Source of the DNA: Fibrobacter sp.
Lineage (GTDB): Bacteria; Fibrobacterota; Chitinivibrionia; Chitinivibrionales; Chitinispirillaceae
Assembly (NCBI GenBank): GCA_012513915.1
Contig: JAAZBG010000205.1
Coordinates: 1 to 36,558 of the forward strand
Direction: 5' to 3'
DNA length: 36,558 nt
This document shows, one piece after another, positions 8,247 through 16,543 of this stretch. How positions within the stretch are numbered: position 1 is the first letter of the stretch; each line of letters begins with the position of its first letter. The position numbers were made by a program, and so were the translations under genes. The notes beneath the pieces were generated by a model that saw only the letters and a program-made list of their open reading frames with translations, searched no databases and had not been told where the DNA came from.

Positions 8247-9236
8247 ATGACAGAACTGTTCCGTACCCCTGTAACAATTACTCCACTGAAGAAACTCCTT
8301 GATTATCATGCAAGTATCTTTATGGTTGGTTCATGTTTTTCCGAAAATATATTTGTAAAACTTAAAACTCACAAATTTAATGTGTCAGGTAATCCCTCCG
8401 GTATTATCTATAATCCGGTTTCAATATCACGCTGTATAACCAGGCTGATTGAAAATAAACGTTATATCGCTGATGAACTGTTCTTTCATGATGGCCTGTA
8501 TCGCTCGTTTGATCATCATACATCATTTTCTGATTCTGACATAAATTTGGTACTTGATAAAATTAATGGGTCGTTTGATTCGGCGTACGAATTTTTGTGT
8601 CGCACTGATCTGGTGATAATAACATTAGGAAGTGCGTTTGTTTATGAGTTGCGTGAAAATCAGCGGATTGTTGCAAATTGTCATAAACTGCCTGACCGGG
8701 AATTTACACGACGGTTATTGACTGTAAATGAAATAGTCGATTCACTGGTAACTACAGTTGATAAACTCTTAACGCTGAATCCGTCAATGCAGATCGTTTT
8801 TACCGTAAGTCCGGTAAGGCATCTGCGTGACAACGCTCATGAAAACTGTGTCAGCAAGGCATATCTGATTACATCAATTAATCAGCTTCAGGATAACTAT
8901 TCGCAAGTATCCTGCTTTCCATCGTATGAGTTAATGCTTGATGAACTGCGGGATTATCGCTTTTACAATGCAGATATGGTTCATCCATCAGATGTTGCGA
9001 TCGATTTTATCTGGAATCGTTTTTGCAGATTTTGTTTTGATAGCAAAACGCTTGACTTTATTCGAATGTATCAGCCTGTTCTTGCATCGATGAATCACAG
9101 GATTCAGACTAGCGATCCCGTGAAAATTGCACAGTTTACGTTATCCATAAGAAAAATGCTCAATACAATAAAAGACCGGTTCCCTGATTTACAATTAGAA
9201 ACTGAATACATGTGGCTTGAAAATTACGGTAAATGA
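8247..9236 (+). CDS. GSCFA-domain protein (SGNH-like)
   Basis: A 329-residue protein preceded by AAAAGG five bases before the ATG. It shows the family signature GSCFSENIF (residues 28-36), then ITLGSAFVYEL, then IVFTVSPVRHLRD, then YNADMVHPSDVAIDFIW. These correspond to the conserved blocks of GSCFA proteins (PF08885), with a GSCF Ser, a TLGS(A)-type block and a late D-x-V-H-P block like the Asp-His of SGNH hydrolases. Members are common in FCB bacteria and alphaproteobacteria near glycan genes, and esterase or acyltransferase activity is suspected but not proven. The stop overlaps the start of the next GT9 gene (ATGA), so both are co-translated. Confidence 0.85.
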   Translation: MTELFRTPVTITPLKKLLDYHASIFMVGSCFSENIFVKLKTHKFNVSGNPSGIIYNPVSISRCITRLIENKRYIADELFFHDGLYRSFDHHTSFSDSDINLVLDKINGSFDSAYEFLCRTDLVIITLGSAFVYELRENQRIVANCHKLPDREFTRRLLTVNEIVDSLVTTVDKLLTLNPSMQIVFTVSPVRHLRDNAHENCVSKAYLITSINQLQDNYSQVSCFPSYELMLDELRDYRFYNADMVHPSDVAIDFIWNRFCRFCFDSKTLDFIRMYQPVLASMNHRIQTSDPVKIAQFTLSIRKMLNTIKDRFPDLQLETEYMWLENYGK

Positions 9237-10162
9237 GAACGATTGTCTATCATAGCGGAGCACTTGGGGATTTCATCTCCGTAGTACCTGTGTTAAGATT
9301 ATGGAGAATGCATACTGCTTCACCAATCGATATCATCACCAGAGCAGCTCATTACAGATTAACAAACTATTTTAAAATCACCGATAAAGGGATTGATACT
9401 GACAGTTCGGTTGTAGCAAAATTGTTTGTCGAAAATGGTACTGAAATCGCATCTTTTACACGTACCTATACACACGCAATTCTTTTTGCGTCTGAATCAT
9501 CACAAATTGTCAAAAATTTCAAATCGTATTTCAGGGGTGAATTGTATTATCATGACCCACATCCGGATCGTGTACTACATTGCACGGATTACCAATTATC
9601 AATCATTGATCCGGTACGGTCAATGTATTCCTCTGATTTCAGTATCCCCTGTATTTCTTTTAAAAAAGAGAGACCGATACATGCCAACCGTATCTGCATT
9701 CACACCGGAAGCGGAAGTGTACTAAAAAACTGGGATTTCAATAAATACCTTGGGCTCGCAGATTTGCTAAGGAGTCAAGGGCATTTGATTTGCTGGATCA
9801 GAGGATATGCTGAAAAGTCTGACATATACCCATCAGGTGATAGTGTTTATACCATTGACTCATTGATCGATCTATCCATGCATCTGAATGATTCGCTGCT
9901 GTTTATAGGAAATGACAGCGGATTATCGCATCTGGCTGCAGCTTGCGGCTGTAAGGTCGTAGCACTGTTCGGGCCATCTGACCCGGCTGTGTGGGCTCCA
10001 AAAGGAACGGGTGATATTCGCGTTGTTTACAATAGAAAAAACTGTTCGCCCTGCCATCTCCGGAACAGCACTAAAAATAAAGACTGCCATCGGGAGTGTC
10101 TTAAAAGTATCAGCATTGATACTGTAGCAGTTATCTGTATGCGACTTATATCTAACGTGTGA
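9233..10162 (+). CDS. GT9-family glycosyltransferase (heptosyltransferase-like)
   Basis: A 309-residue protein whose ATG overlaps the GSCFA stop by four bases. The N-terminus MRTIVYHSGALGDFISVVPVL has the GALGD turn of GT9 enzymes. The C-terminal half has ICIHTGSGSVLKNWDF, then LLFIGNDSGLSHLAAACG and KVVALFGPSDPAVWAPKG, the full HPGSG.../NDSG.SHLAA/LFGP.DP set for binding an ADP- or similar activated sugar. A C-terminal cysteine group (CSPCHLRN, KDCHRECL) is typical of many heptosyltransferases. It probably adds a residue to LPS core or a related glycan. It is more canonical in its NDSG motif than the GT9 at the left end. Confidence 0.9.
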   Translation: MRTIVYHSGALGDFISVVPVLRLWRMHTASPIDIITRAAHYRLTNYFKITDKGIDTDSSVVAKLFVENGTEIASFTRTYTHAILFASESSQIVKNFKSYFRGELYYHDPHPDRVLHCTDYQLSIIDPVRSMYSSDFSIPCISFKKERPIHANRICIHTGSGSVLKNWDFNKYLGLADLLRSQGHLICWIRGYAEKSDIYPSGDSVYTIDSLIDLSMHLNDSLLFIGNDSGLSHLAAACGCKVVALFGPSDPAVWAPKGTGDIRVVYNRKNCSPCHLRNSTKNKDCHRECLKSISIDTVAVICMRLISNV

Positions 10163-10449
10163 AAAAACAAACTGTTGTTGTTCCTGTCGTTTGCCTGTGA
10201 TCAATATAATAGATTTATATCCGCTTTTATGGTAAGATTATTAGGGATGTCCGCCGATGAACGCTTCTCTGGATATTCCTGAAATAAAACTTTTTTGCTG
10301 GTTTTTAATTCGTTTGAAATAGTAAATATCAAAAGGTCGCCGTAACTGCACATTGCCAATGGTGAATGTTTTTAAGTATGAGATACAATTAACATCTGTA
10401 TGATATACTTATGGCTGTTAATAACAATTGGGATTGACGAAAGGTAACT
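10163..10449 (+). other. Intergenic region before the PHP gene
   Basis: This 287-base gap has no convincing ORF, terminator or RNA gene. A GAAAGGTAACT ribosome binding site lies just before the ATG at 10450. The sequence TATGATATACT near 10400 could be an extended -10 element, but no matching -35 box is clear. Confidence 0.3.
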
Positions 10450-11649
10450 ATGAATATAAATACACATATACACACACCATACTCTTTCAGCGCGTATGAA
10501 TCGATAGGGGAGATTGTCACGGCTGCAAAGCGTGAGAGTGTGGATGTGCTTGGTATTAATGATTACAATACTATTGAAGGGCATGGACATTTCGCTGAGG
10601 AATGTTCAAAAAACGCTATATATCCGCTGTTTAATATTGAATTTGCATCTGTAATTGAAAGTGACAAAACCGAAAATCTTCACTGGAATGATCCGTCCTG
10701 TGCCGGTATTATGCATTTGTGTGGTAAAGCACTTGACTTTCCGGTAGCATTCAACAGCGATTCACGAAATCTGATCGGAACTGTCTGGAAAATCACACAG
10801 GACCGTATCTGGAAAATCATCACAAAACTTAATGAGTATTTTAAATCCGTTAATATTGAGTATACTCTTGATTATAATGCATTACGTTCTCTTTATGCAA
10901 AGCATGCAATTACAGATTGGCATATCATACGTGCGATATATTGGGATTTTATGTCAAAATGGGGAGACTCAAATCAACTCGTACAGAATTTCAAAACCAT
11001 CCTTAAAACAGATGCATTTATATCAGATCATAATAATGCGGTTGTAATGCAGAGGTTGATAAGAAGTAAGCTGTTGGATCCAGGGTCACCCGGTTTTGTT
11101 GAGGAATACTACAACAATAGTGTACGGTACTATGAAGCCAAAATGCTCATTTTATCTACAGGCGGCATACCATGTTATACACTGTTTCTTGATTCAAGGC
11201 AACCGCTTACTGACAAAGAGCAGTATATCGATCAGTTGATTAATGAGTTGTTGTTAATGGATATCCGTGCAGTCGAGTTTATACCCGAAAGAGTTGATCC
11301 TTTGCTGCTTAAAAAGTATGCTTTTCGTTTTTATGAAAAAGGTTTTATTGTTACGTTTGGAACTGAACATAATCAGCTTGAGCGACAGTCTCTTGTTCCC
11401 GGAACATCTAATGGTAGCGCTCTTGATGATGATCTATTGCAGATAGGGTATGATGGCGCATGTATTTATGCAGCGCATCAGGAGATGCATCGTCAGAAGT
11501 GCCCGGGTTTTATCGATGATATGGGAAAGCGTATGATTCATCCGGCACGAATCAGGGACTTTATCAGAATCGGTGATGACGTAATTAAAAGAACGTTACA
11601 TCATGATGATCAACATGAAATTAAATGGTATGAACCAACCTACTCATGA
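10450..11649 (+). CDS. PHP-domain metal-dependent phosphoesterase-like protein
   Basis: A 399-residue protein with GAAAGG before the ATG. The start MNINTHIHTPYSFSAYESIGE has the HxH metal motif (H6, H8). It continues VDVLGINDYNTIEGHGHF, then YPLFNIEFASV (Glu64 as in motif III), and late in the chain FIVTFGTEHNQLER. This matches a sub-family of PHP proteins I know from Bacteroidetes-like genomes, in which motif II reads GIND[FY] instead of the usual TDH and motif IV reads GTEHN. PHP enzymes hydrolyse phosphate esters with two or three metal ions; the substrate here is unknown. The middle 90-200 region is all-helical with the WHIIRAI stretch. It has no close operon partner. Confidence 0.75.
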   Translation: MNINTHIHTPYSFSAYESIGEIVTAAKRESVDVLGINDYNTIEGHGHFAEECSKNAIYPLFNIEFASVIESDKTENLHWNDPSCAGIMHLCGKALDFPVAFNSDSRNLIGTVWKITQDRIWKIITKLNEYFKSVNIEYTLDYNALRSLYAKHAITDWHIIRAIYWDFMSKWGDSNQLVQNFKTILKTDAFISDHNNAVVMQRLIRSKLLDPGSPGFVEEYYNNSVRYYEAKMLILSTGGIPCYTLFLDSRQPLTDKEQYIDQLINELLLMDIRAVEFIPERVDPLLLKKYAFRFYEKGFIVTFGTEHNQLERQSLVPGTSNGSALDDDLLQIGYDGACIYAAHQEMHRQKCPGFIDDMGKRMIHPARIRDFIRIGDDVIKRTLHHDDQHEIKWYEPTYS

Positions 11650-11835
11650 CAGTCGTAATAATTAACGGTTGGACAGATATACTTTAAGCCGCATTATAAG
11701 CACATACTACAGGATCGTTTCTGAGTGTTGTAAAATCATTGTGCAGACTAATGGATTTTTTACAGTTCAGAAACTATTTTTGTGTGAGTCGATTACTATG
11801 AATCAATAAATTATCAGTATCAAGAATACATTTAC

Positions 11836-12405
11836 ATGAAATCTGCAAAAAAACTTTCTCAACATGATATAGAAACATATCTCAAACGGCTTAAACCGGG
11901 AGCTGTTTTGCTTGCCCGGAGCGAGTTGATGGATCCGAATTTCGAGGCTGCTGTTGTTTTAATATGCGTATACAACAGTGACGGGGTATACGGATTGGTG
12001 CTCAATAGGGCATCACATATGCCAGTGTCTGAAGTTTTTGATGGATACTCTGATTATCACAAGATTCGTGAGATCCGTATTGGCGGGCCGGTTCAGCAGG
12101 ATGAACTTCAAATTCTTCAAATTACAACGCACCCTATGGAGGAAGCTTACGAGGTCGTGCAGGGTGTTTACGTCGGTGGAAAATGGCAGAGTATCGATCA
12201 GATTATTTCTGCAGATAAGACTCAGACGTTACTGTTTCTCGGGTATAGCGGATGGGGCCGGGAGCAGCTTGAAGAGGAAATCAGAGCTGGTGCCTGGGAT
12301 GTTTATAATGTAAATACCTATGAATTACTTCTTGGATCAATATCCAAAATCACCGGTGGTATCTCCTCAATAAAATCGTATCTTGAAACGATTATCAGCA
12401 ATTGA
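11836..12405 (+). CDS. UPF0301/AlgH (YqgE) family protein
   Basis: A 189-residue protein. The order of conserved blocks fits the AlgH family: LKPGAVLLARSELMDPNFEA with VVLICVYNSDGVYGLVLNRA, then IRIGGPVQQDELQILQ and VVQGVYVGGKW, then TLLFLGYSGWGREQLEEEI and GAWDVYNV. The family is widespread and of uncertain function; in Pseudomonas it was named for an effect on alginate regulation. The protein is soluble and of normal length for the family. No clear ribosome binding site precedes the ATG, though AAGAATAC lies about 10 bases before it. The YkgJ-type gene follows 83 bases later on the same strand. Confidence 0.88.
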   Translation: MKSAKKLSQHDIETYLKRLKPGAVLLARSELMDPNFEAAVVLICVYNSDGVYGLVLNRASHMPVSEVFDGYSDYHKIREIRIGGPVQQDELQILQITTHPMEEAYEVVQGVYVGGKWQSIDQIISADKTQTLLFLGYSGWGREQLEEEIRAGAWDVYNVNTYELLLGSISKITGGISSIKSYLETIISN

Positions 12406-12488
12406 TTGTAAAAGAGAGTGCTTTACAGAATAAAACACACAATGCGGCGCTGATACTGCATTTTCTTTGTATATAAAAGGAGACTGAT

Positions 12489-12914
12489 GTGTCAGTTGTC
12501 GATAAATGCAGTAAATGTGATGCGCATTGTTGCAGGCATATTGCCGTTCAGATTGAAAAACCTGTAACAAATAAAGAAATAGATCAGGTCCGGTGGTATT
12601 TACTTCACGAGAATGTATGGGTATCAATTGATCATGATGGTAACTGGCTGCTTGAGTTTCGAACCCCATGCCGCCAGATTGTAAATAATCAATGTGGTGA
12701 TTACGGGAACAGGCCTGCCATCTGTCGTGATTACCCCGGTGAAAATGAGTTTTGCGAACGTGAAACGGATGATACATCATATGCTGTCCTGTTCACAAAC
12801 GAAAATGAATTTCTACAGTATCTGAAAAAACAGAATTTAAAAAAGACAACCTTACGAACAAGAATAAAAAAATCACAGGCAAAGCAGAAAGTTCAAAGAA
12901 ACAGGTATGTTTGA
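12489..12914 (+). CDS. YkgJ-type CxxCxxxCC protein, GTG start
   Basis: A 141-residue protein. The N-terminus has CSKCDAHCC, then [13 protein letters not shown] and [13 protein letters not shown], matching the CxxCxxCC family pattern of seven or more cysteines that bind metal or an Fe-S centre. The last 30 residues are strongly basic ([17 protein letters not shown]) and may bind nucleic acid or membrane. The start is GTG at 12489, supported by AAAAGGAG seven bases upstream. An ATG two bases earlier is in another frame and stops after 26 codons. The gene overlaps the ZIP transporter start by eight bases, so the two are translationally coupled. Confidence 0.8.
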   Translation: MSVVDKCSKCDAHCCRHIAVQIEKPVTNKEIDQVRWYLLHENVWVSIDHDGNWLLEFRTPCRQIVNNQCGDYGNRPAICRDYPGENEFCERETDDTSYAVLFTNENEFLQYLKKQNLKKTTLRTRIKKSQAKQKVQRNRYV

Positions 12915-13716
12915 GCAAAATGTAGTGCTATTGGCTTTTTTACTGACACTGTTTGCAGGTTTGTCAACAGGTATCGGTTCCATTCTGGCCCTTGTCACAA
13001 AAAAAACCAATACACGATTTCTGTCGCTTGCACTTGGTTTTTCCGCTGGTGTAATGATTTATGTGTCAATGGTTGAGATTTTTGTCAAGGCAAAGGATGC
13101 GCTTACCGGTGCGCTTGGTATAAAACCCGGATCGTGGATTACGGTCGCATCTTTCTTTGCAGGGATGATTCTTATTGCGCTTATTGATAAATTGATACCA
13201 TCCTATGAAAATCCTCATGAATCGCGAAAAGTTGAGGAAATGGATGAAGAGCACAAGCGTGGAGCAAAGCTCAAAAAAATGGGATTACTTGCTGCGCTTG
13301 CCATCGGCATTCATAATTTTCCTGAAGGTATTGCAACATTTGCATCTGCACTAAAGGATCCATCATTGGGTATAGCAATCGCAATTGCGGTTGCTATACA
13401 TAATATTCCTGAAGGTATCGCGGTTAGCGTTCCAGTGTATTTTGCAACAGGAAGCAGGAAAAAGGCTTTCATACTATCATTTTTAAGTGGGATTTCTGAA
13501 CCGGTTGGAGCGCTTGTCGGGTATCTGTTGCTGATGCCGTTTTTCAGTGATGTGACTTTCGGGATTCTGTTTGCATCAGTCGCTGGTATTATGGTGTTTA
13601 TTTCGCTTGATGAACTGCTGCCATCTGCACGGGAATATGGTGAGGCACATCTGTCTGTCTACGGACTTATAAGCGGCATGATCGTGATGGCGGTCAGTTT
13701 ACTTCTGTTTATCTGA
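12907..13716 (+). CDS. zupT: ZIP-family divalent metal transporter (ZupT-like)
   Basis: A 269-residue inner-membrane protein with about eight predicted helices. The two signature metal-binding repeats are present, [13 protein letters not shown] and [13 protein letters not shown], in helices IV and [16 protein letters not shown] precedes them and [12 protein letters not shown] follows near the end. A charged cytoplasmic loop ([18 protein letters not shown]) lies between helices III and IV, the usual variable metal-handling loop. Bacterial ZupT takes up zinc and other divalent ions into the cytoplasm. It overlaps the upstream cysteine-cluster gene by eight bases, which suggests a metal-linked role for that protein. 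Length is normal for ZupT. Specificity cannot be read from the sequence. Confidence 0.93.
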   Translation: MFEQNVVLLAFLLTLFAGLSTGIGSILALVTKKTNTRFLSLALGFSAGVMIYVSMVEIFVKAKDALTGALGIKPGSWITVASFFAGMILIALIDKLIPSYENPHESRKVEEMDEEHKRGAKLKKMGLLAALAIGIHNFPEGIATFASALKDPSLGIAIAIAVAIHNIPEGIAVSVPVYFATGSRKKAFILSFLSGISEPVGALVGYLLLMPFFSDVTFGILFASVAGIMVFISLDELLPSAREYGEAHLSVYGLISGMIVMAVSLLLFI

Positions 13717-13720
13717 TACT

Positions 13721-13759
13721 GCGATGCAGCGACGCATTCTTCATACGCCTCTGCATCGC
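13721..13759. terminator. Inverted repeats between the convergent zupT and typA genes
   Basis: GCGATGCAG (13721-13729) and CTGCATCGC (13751-13759) are perfect 9-base inverted repeats around a 21-base loop, directly after the zupT stop. A second palindrome, ATAACGT-TTA-ACGTTAT (13774-13790), touches the typA stop. Neither has a proper T-tract, so termination for the two convergent genes is plausible but not certain. Confidence 0.4.
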
Positions 13760-13791
13760 TTGTCGTGTACGAAATAACGTTTAACGTTATA

Positions 13792-15561
13792 TTACCTTTT
13801 TCTCAATCTGATTGATTTCGGTGTTAATTCAACCAGCTCATCATCATTGATATAGGCGATGCAGTCCTCAAGAGTCATTTCTGTTGGAGGTGTCAGCAAC
13901 ACATTATCGTCAGAACCTGCTGCACGCATATTTGTTAGCTTTTTAGATTTTCCCGGGTTGACAACAAGGTCATTATTTCTGCAATGTTCACCAACAATCA
14001 TGCCCTGGTATACGTTAACGCCCGGGCCAACAAACATTTTCCCACGGTCCTGAAGACTGAAAAGACCATAGGCGGCTGTCGTGCAGGGATCTTTTGTAAT
14101 CAGCACACCATTTTGCCGTGTTTTTATTTCACCGACATAAGGACCATATTCAAGGAATACATAGTTCATGGTTCCCATACCGCGTGTATCGGTCATAAAT
14201 TCCGAACGGTAACCAAGCAGACCACGTGTAGGAATTTTAAACATCAGGCGGGCCATGCCGTTTTCCTGAACCATCTCGGTCATAATACCTTTGCGGCCAC
14301 CGAGTTTTTCGATAACAGCACCCATAAATTTTTCATCAACATCAATGGTGAGTTCTTCGTACGGTTCAAGTTTTTCCCCGTTTTCCTCTTTCATGATAAC
14401 CTGCGGGCGGGTGACCTGAAACTCATAGCCTTCACGGCGCATACGCTCGATAAGTATTGATAAGTGAAGTTCTCCGCGGCCTGATACTTTAAAGCCGATT
14501 GTCCCCTGAAGTTCTTCAACAAACAGTGCCACATCAGACAGTATTTCGCGGGCAAGCCTATCCTGAATATGCCGGGATGTAACAAATTTCCCCTCTTTTC
14601 CCGCAAATGGTGAATCGTTGGGAATAAAGTTCATTGATATTGTAGGAGGATCAATTACGGTAGGAGGGAGTGGAATCGGATTCAACGGGTCGGTAAACGT
14701 AACCCCAACGGTTACTTCATCCATCCCTGCCACTGCGACAATCTCACCTACAGATGCAATTTCGGTTGGAACTTTTTGAACTCCGTCGTATCTGTAAACT
14801 TTCGAGATACGTGCAGGTACAAGTGATCCATCACGTAATGCGACACTGATCTCTTTATTGACATTGAGTGTGCCGGAGGTAATTTTCCCGATACCGAGAC
14901 GACCAAGAAATGATGAATAGTCAATTGAACTGACAAGCATCTGTAGCGGTGCATCCGGATCACCCTTTGGTGATGGAATATGGGTTAATATTTTTTCGTA
15001 AAGAGGCTCGAGCGTCATGCCGTCCTCATCCGGGTCGTTACGTGCAAAACCGTCTTTCGCGGATGCGTACACTACTGGGAAGTCAAGAATATGGTCAGGT
15101 GCATTAAGCTTTACAAAGAGGTCAAATACCTGGTCAACAACCCATACCGGTCGTGCTGATGGTTTATCGATTTTGTTGATCACAACAATTACCGGAAGAT
15201 TTAATGCGAGTGCTTTTTTAAGAACGAAATAGGTCTGAGGCATGGGACCTTCAGACGCATCAACCAGTAGCAGCACACCATCAGCCATCATTAGAACACG
15301 TTCAACCTGACCGCCGAAATCAGCATGTCCTGGAGTGTCAATAATATTAATCAGATGACCACGATAATGAAATGATCCATTTTTAGCAGAGATCGTGATT
15401 CCGCGCTCTTTTTCAAGATCCATTGAGTCCATGAGTCGTTCTGCGATAACCTGATTATCTCTGAACATTCCGCTTTGTTTGAAAAGCTGATCGACAAGAG
15501 TTGTTTTACCATGGTCAACGTGGGCAATAATCGCGATGTTTCTAATTCTGATTTGTTTCAT
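13792..15561 (-). CDS. typA: Ribosome-associated GTPase TypA/BipA
   Basis: A 589-residue translational GTPase with AAGGAT before the ATG. G1 is AHVDHGKTTL, G2 is in KERGITI, G3 is DTPGHADFGG and G4 is NKIDKPSARP. Domain II follows, then the two EF-G-like domains with RGELHLSILIERMRREGYEF and the C-terminal BipA-specific block (GIMTEMVQENGMARL, PTRGLLGYRSEFMTDTRG, LEDCIAYINDDELVE). The length is a little short of the 605-615 usual in other phyla. TypA binds the 70S ribosome and is needed for ribosome assembly and stress growth at low temperature. The gene stands alone on the minus strand, convergent with zupT, with a likely promoter at 15615-15643. Confidence 0.97.
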   Translation of the reverse strand: MKQIRIRNIAIIAHVDHGKTTLVDQLFKQSGMFRDNQVIAERLMDSMDLEKERGITISAKNGSFHYRGHLINIIDTPGHADFGGQVERVLMMADGVLLLVDASEGPMPQTYFVLKKALALNLPVIVVINKIDKPSARPVWVVDQVFDLFVKLNAPDHILDFPVVYASAKDGFARNDPDEDGMTLEPLYEKILTHIPSPKGDPDAPLQMLVSSIDYSSFLGRLGIGKITSGTLNVNKEISVALRDGSLVPARISKVYRYDGVQKVPTEIASVGEIVAVAGMDEVTVGVTFTDPLNPIPLPPTVIDPPTISMNFIPNDSPFAGKEGKFVTSRHIQDRLAREILSDVALFVEELQGTIGFKVSGRGELHLSILIERMRREGYEFQVTRPQVIMKEENGEKLEPYEELTIDVDEKFMGAVIEKLGGRKGIMTEMVQENGMARLMFKIPTRGLLGYRSEFMTDTRGMGTMNYVFLEYGPYVGEIKTRQNGVLITKDPCTTAAYGLFSLQDRGKMFVGPGVNVYQGMIVGEHCRNNDLVVNPGKSKKLTNMRAAGSDDNVLLTPPTEMTLEDCIAYINDDELVELTPKSIRLRKR

Positions 15562-15894
15562 AGATCCTTACACTGCTAAAAAAATAAAACCGGTTACTGT
15601 CGGTCCTTTATTGGAAAATATCTCGTAAGTTATTATTGTACAACTTATTAGGAAATTCCAGGAATTACTCTGAATGCAACTGTGGTCCCAAAAAAAGGAG
15701 CGTCACAAAACGAGTGCATAAATTACATCTTGCCAGATTTTTTTGTGAGTGAAAAATACGAAAAAAAATTGAATGGTAGTTGAAATAAATTAGATATTAC
15801 AGAAGTAGGTACTATTTTCGTTGGAATAGAAAACATGATGTTTTTTCAACAAAAGTGAACTAAGAGCGGGGCTATCACACTTTGAAATAATTGC
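15562..15894. other. Gene-free region between typA and the DUF2721 gene
   Basis: Apart from the candidate typA promoter (15615-15643) I see no ORF, RNA gene or repeat here. The stretch is A/T-rich with runs of seven to eight A or T, and no stem with a T-tract to end the DUF2721 transcript. Confidence 0.5.
15615..15643 (-). promoter_or_regulatory. Candidate sigma-70 promoter of typA
   Basis: On the minus strand TTGTAC (complement of 15638-15643), a 17-base spacer and TATTTT (complement of 15615-15620) lie about 55-80 bases before the typA ATG. Both boxes match four of six consensus bases, so support is modest. Confidence 0.35.
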
Positions 15895-16299
15895 CTAATT
15901 CTCAGCGCTCTCATCCGGCAACATTTTGATCTGCAAATTAAGTGCATCAATTGAGATCTGCATCTCCCAGATAGAAAGCGCAAGTGACAACAGCAGGCAT
16001 ACAAGACTCAATCCGAAAATTACTTCACCCGCATGTATCTTACCAATAAATAGTATAAGCATTGAAAGTACACAAAAGAAGAAACTTATACCCCCAAGAA
16101 TCTGCATATTTCTGATAATTTTAAGACGCTTACTGATATTGTGTATCTGACCGAGAATATTGGCGTCAGTGGTTTGTTTATACTTTGATGATAAATCCCG
16201 TACTAAATTTGCCAGTGCAAGAAATCTGCTTGTATATGCAAGGAGCAGCAGCGATATTGCCGGAAATAATAATGCCGGCGTTGTGATTGTTATCTCCAT
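15895..16299 (-). CDS. DUF2721 family membrane protein
   Basis: A 134-residue inner-membrane protein beginning MEITITTPALLFPAISLLLL and continuing YTSRFLALANLVRDL. This is the family hallmark (TPALLFPAI.LLLLAYT.RF). Two further helices follow, around ILGGISFFFCVLSMLILFIG and EVIFGLSLVCLLLSLALSIW, with a basic loop between (ISKRLKIIRN) and an Asp/Glu tail. The function of DUF2721 is unknown. The start is the ATG at 16299, with AGAG about eight bases upstream. The in-frame TTG at 16305 would add two residues but sits directly against the AGAG. It lies in the same direction as the antiporter gene upstream, 244 bases apart. Confidence 0.85.
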   Translation of the reverse strand: MEITITTPALLFPAISLLLLAYTSRFLALANLVRDLSSKYKQTTDANILGQIHNISKRLKIIRNMQILGGISFFFCVLSMLILFIGKIHAGEVIFGLSLVCLLLSLALSIWEMQISIDALNLQIKMLPDESAEN

Positions 16300-16543
16300 T
16301 GTCAATCTCTATTTAGTGTGGTATCACTTTGCGGTTGTGAACATGAAGCTGACAAAAAAAGCAACATAGTCGTAGTCCATGTTGCAATTTTGAGTGTCAG
16401 TAGTCTTCGTAACTTCATAGGCCCCTCCGGATCTTATTCGATTTTCAATGATTTTTACGATACTGATTATATCGTTTGTACAGTGCAGCGGCAATGATAA
16501 AGTTCCGGATTTTGAATGGACTGGCACCTGAAAGAGTACAGTA
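16300..16543. other. Gap between the DUF2721 gene and the antiporter
   Basis: About 240 bases with no ORF worth calling, no clear terminator stem and no recognisable RNA gene. Confidence 0.4.

Noticed and set aside
13984..14460. 158-residue ORF on the plus strand inside typA
   Set aside because: It lies antisense to a strongly conserved gene, has no recognisable domain and no ribosome binding site.
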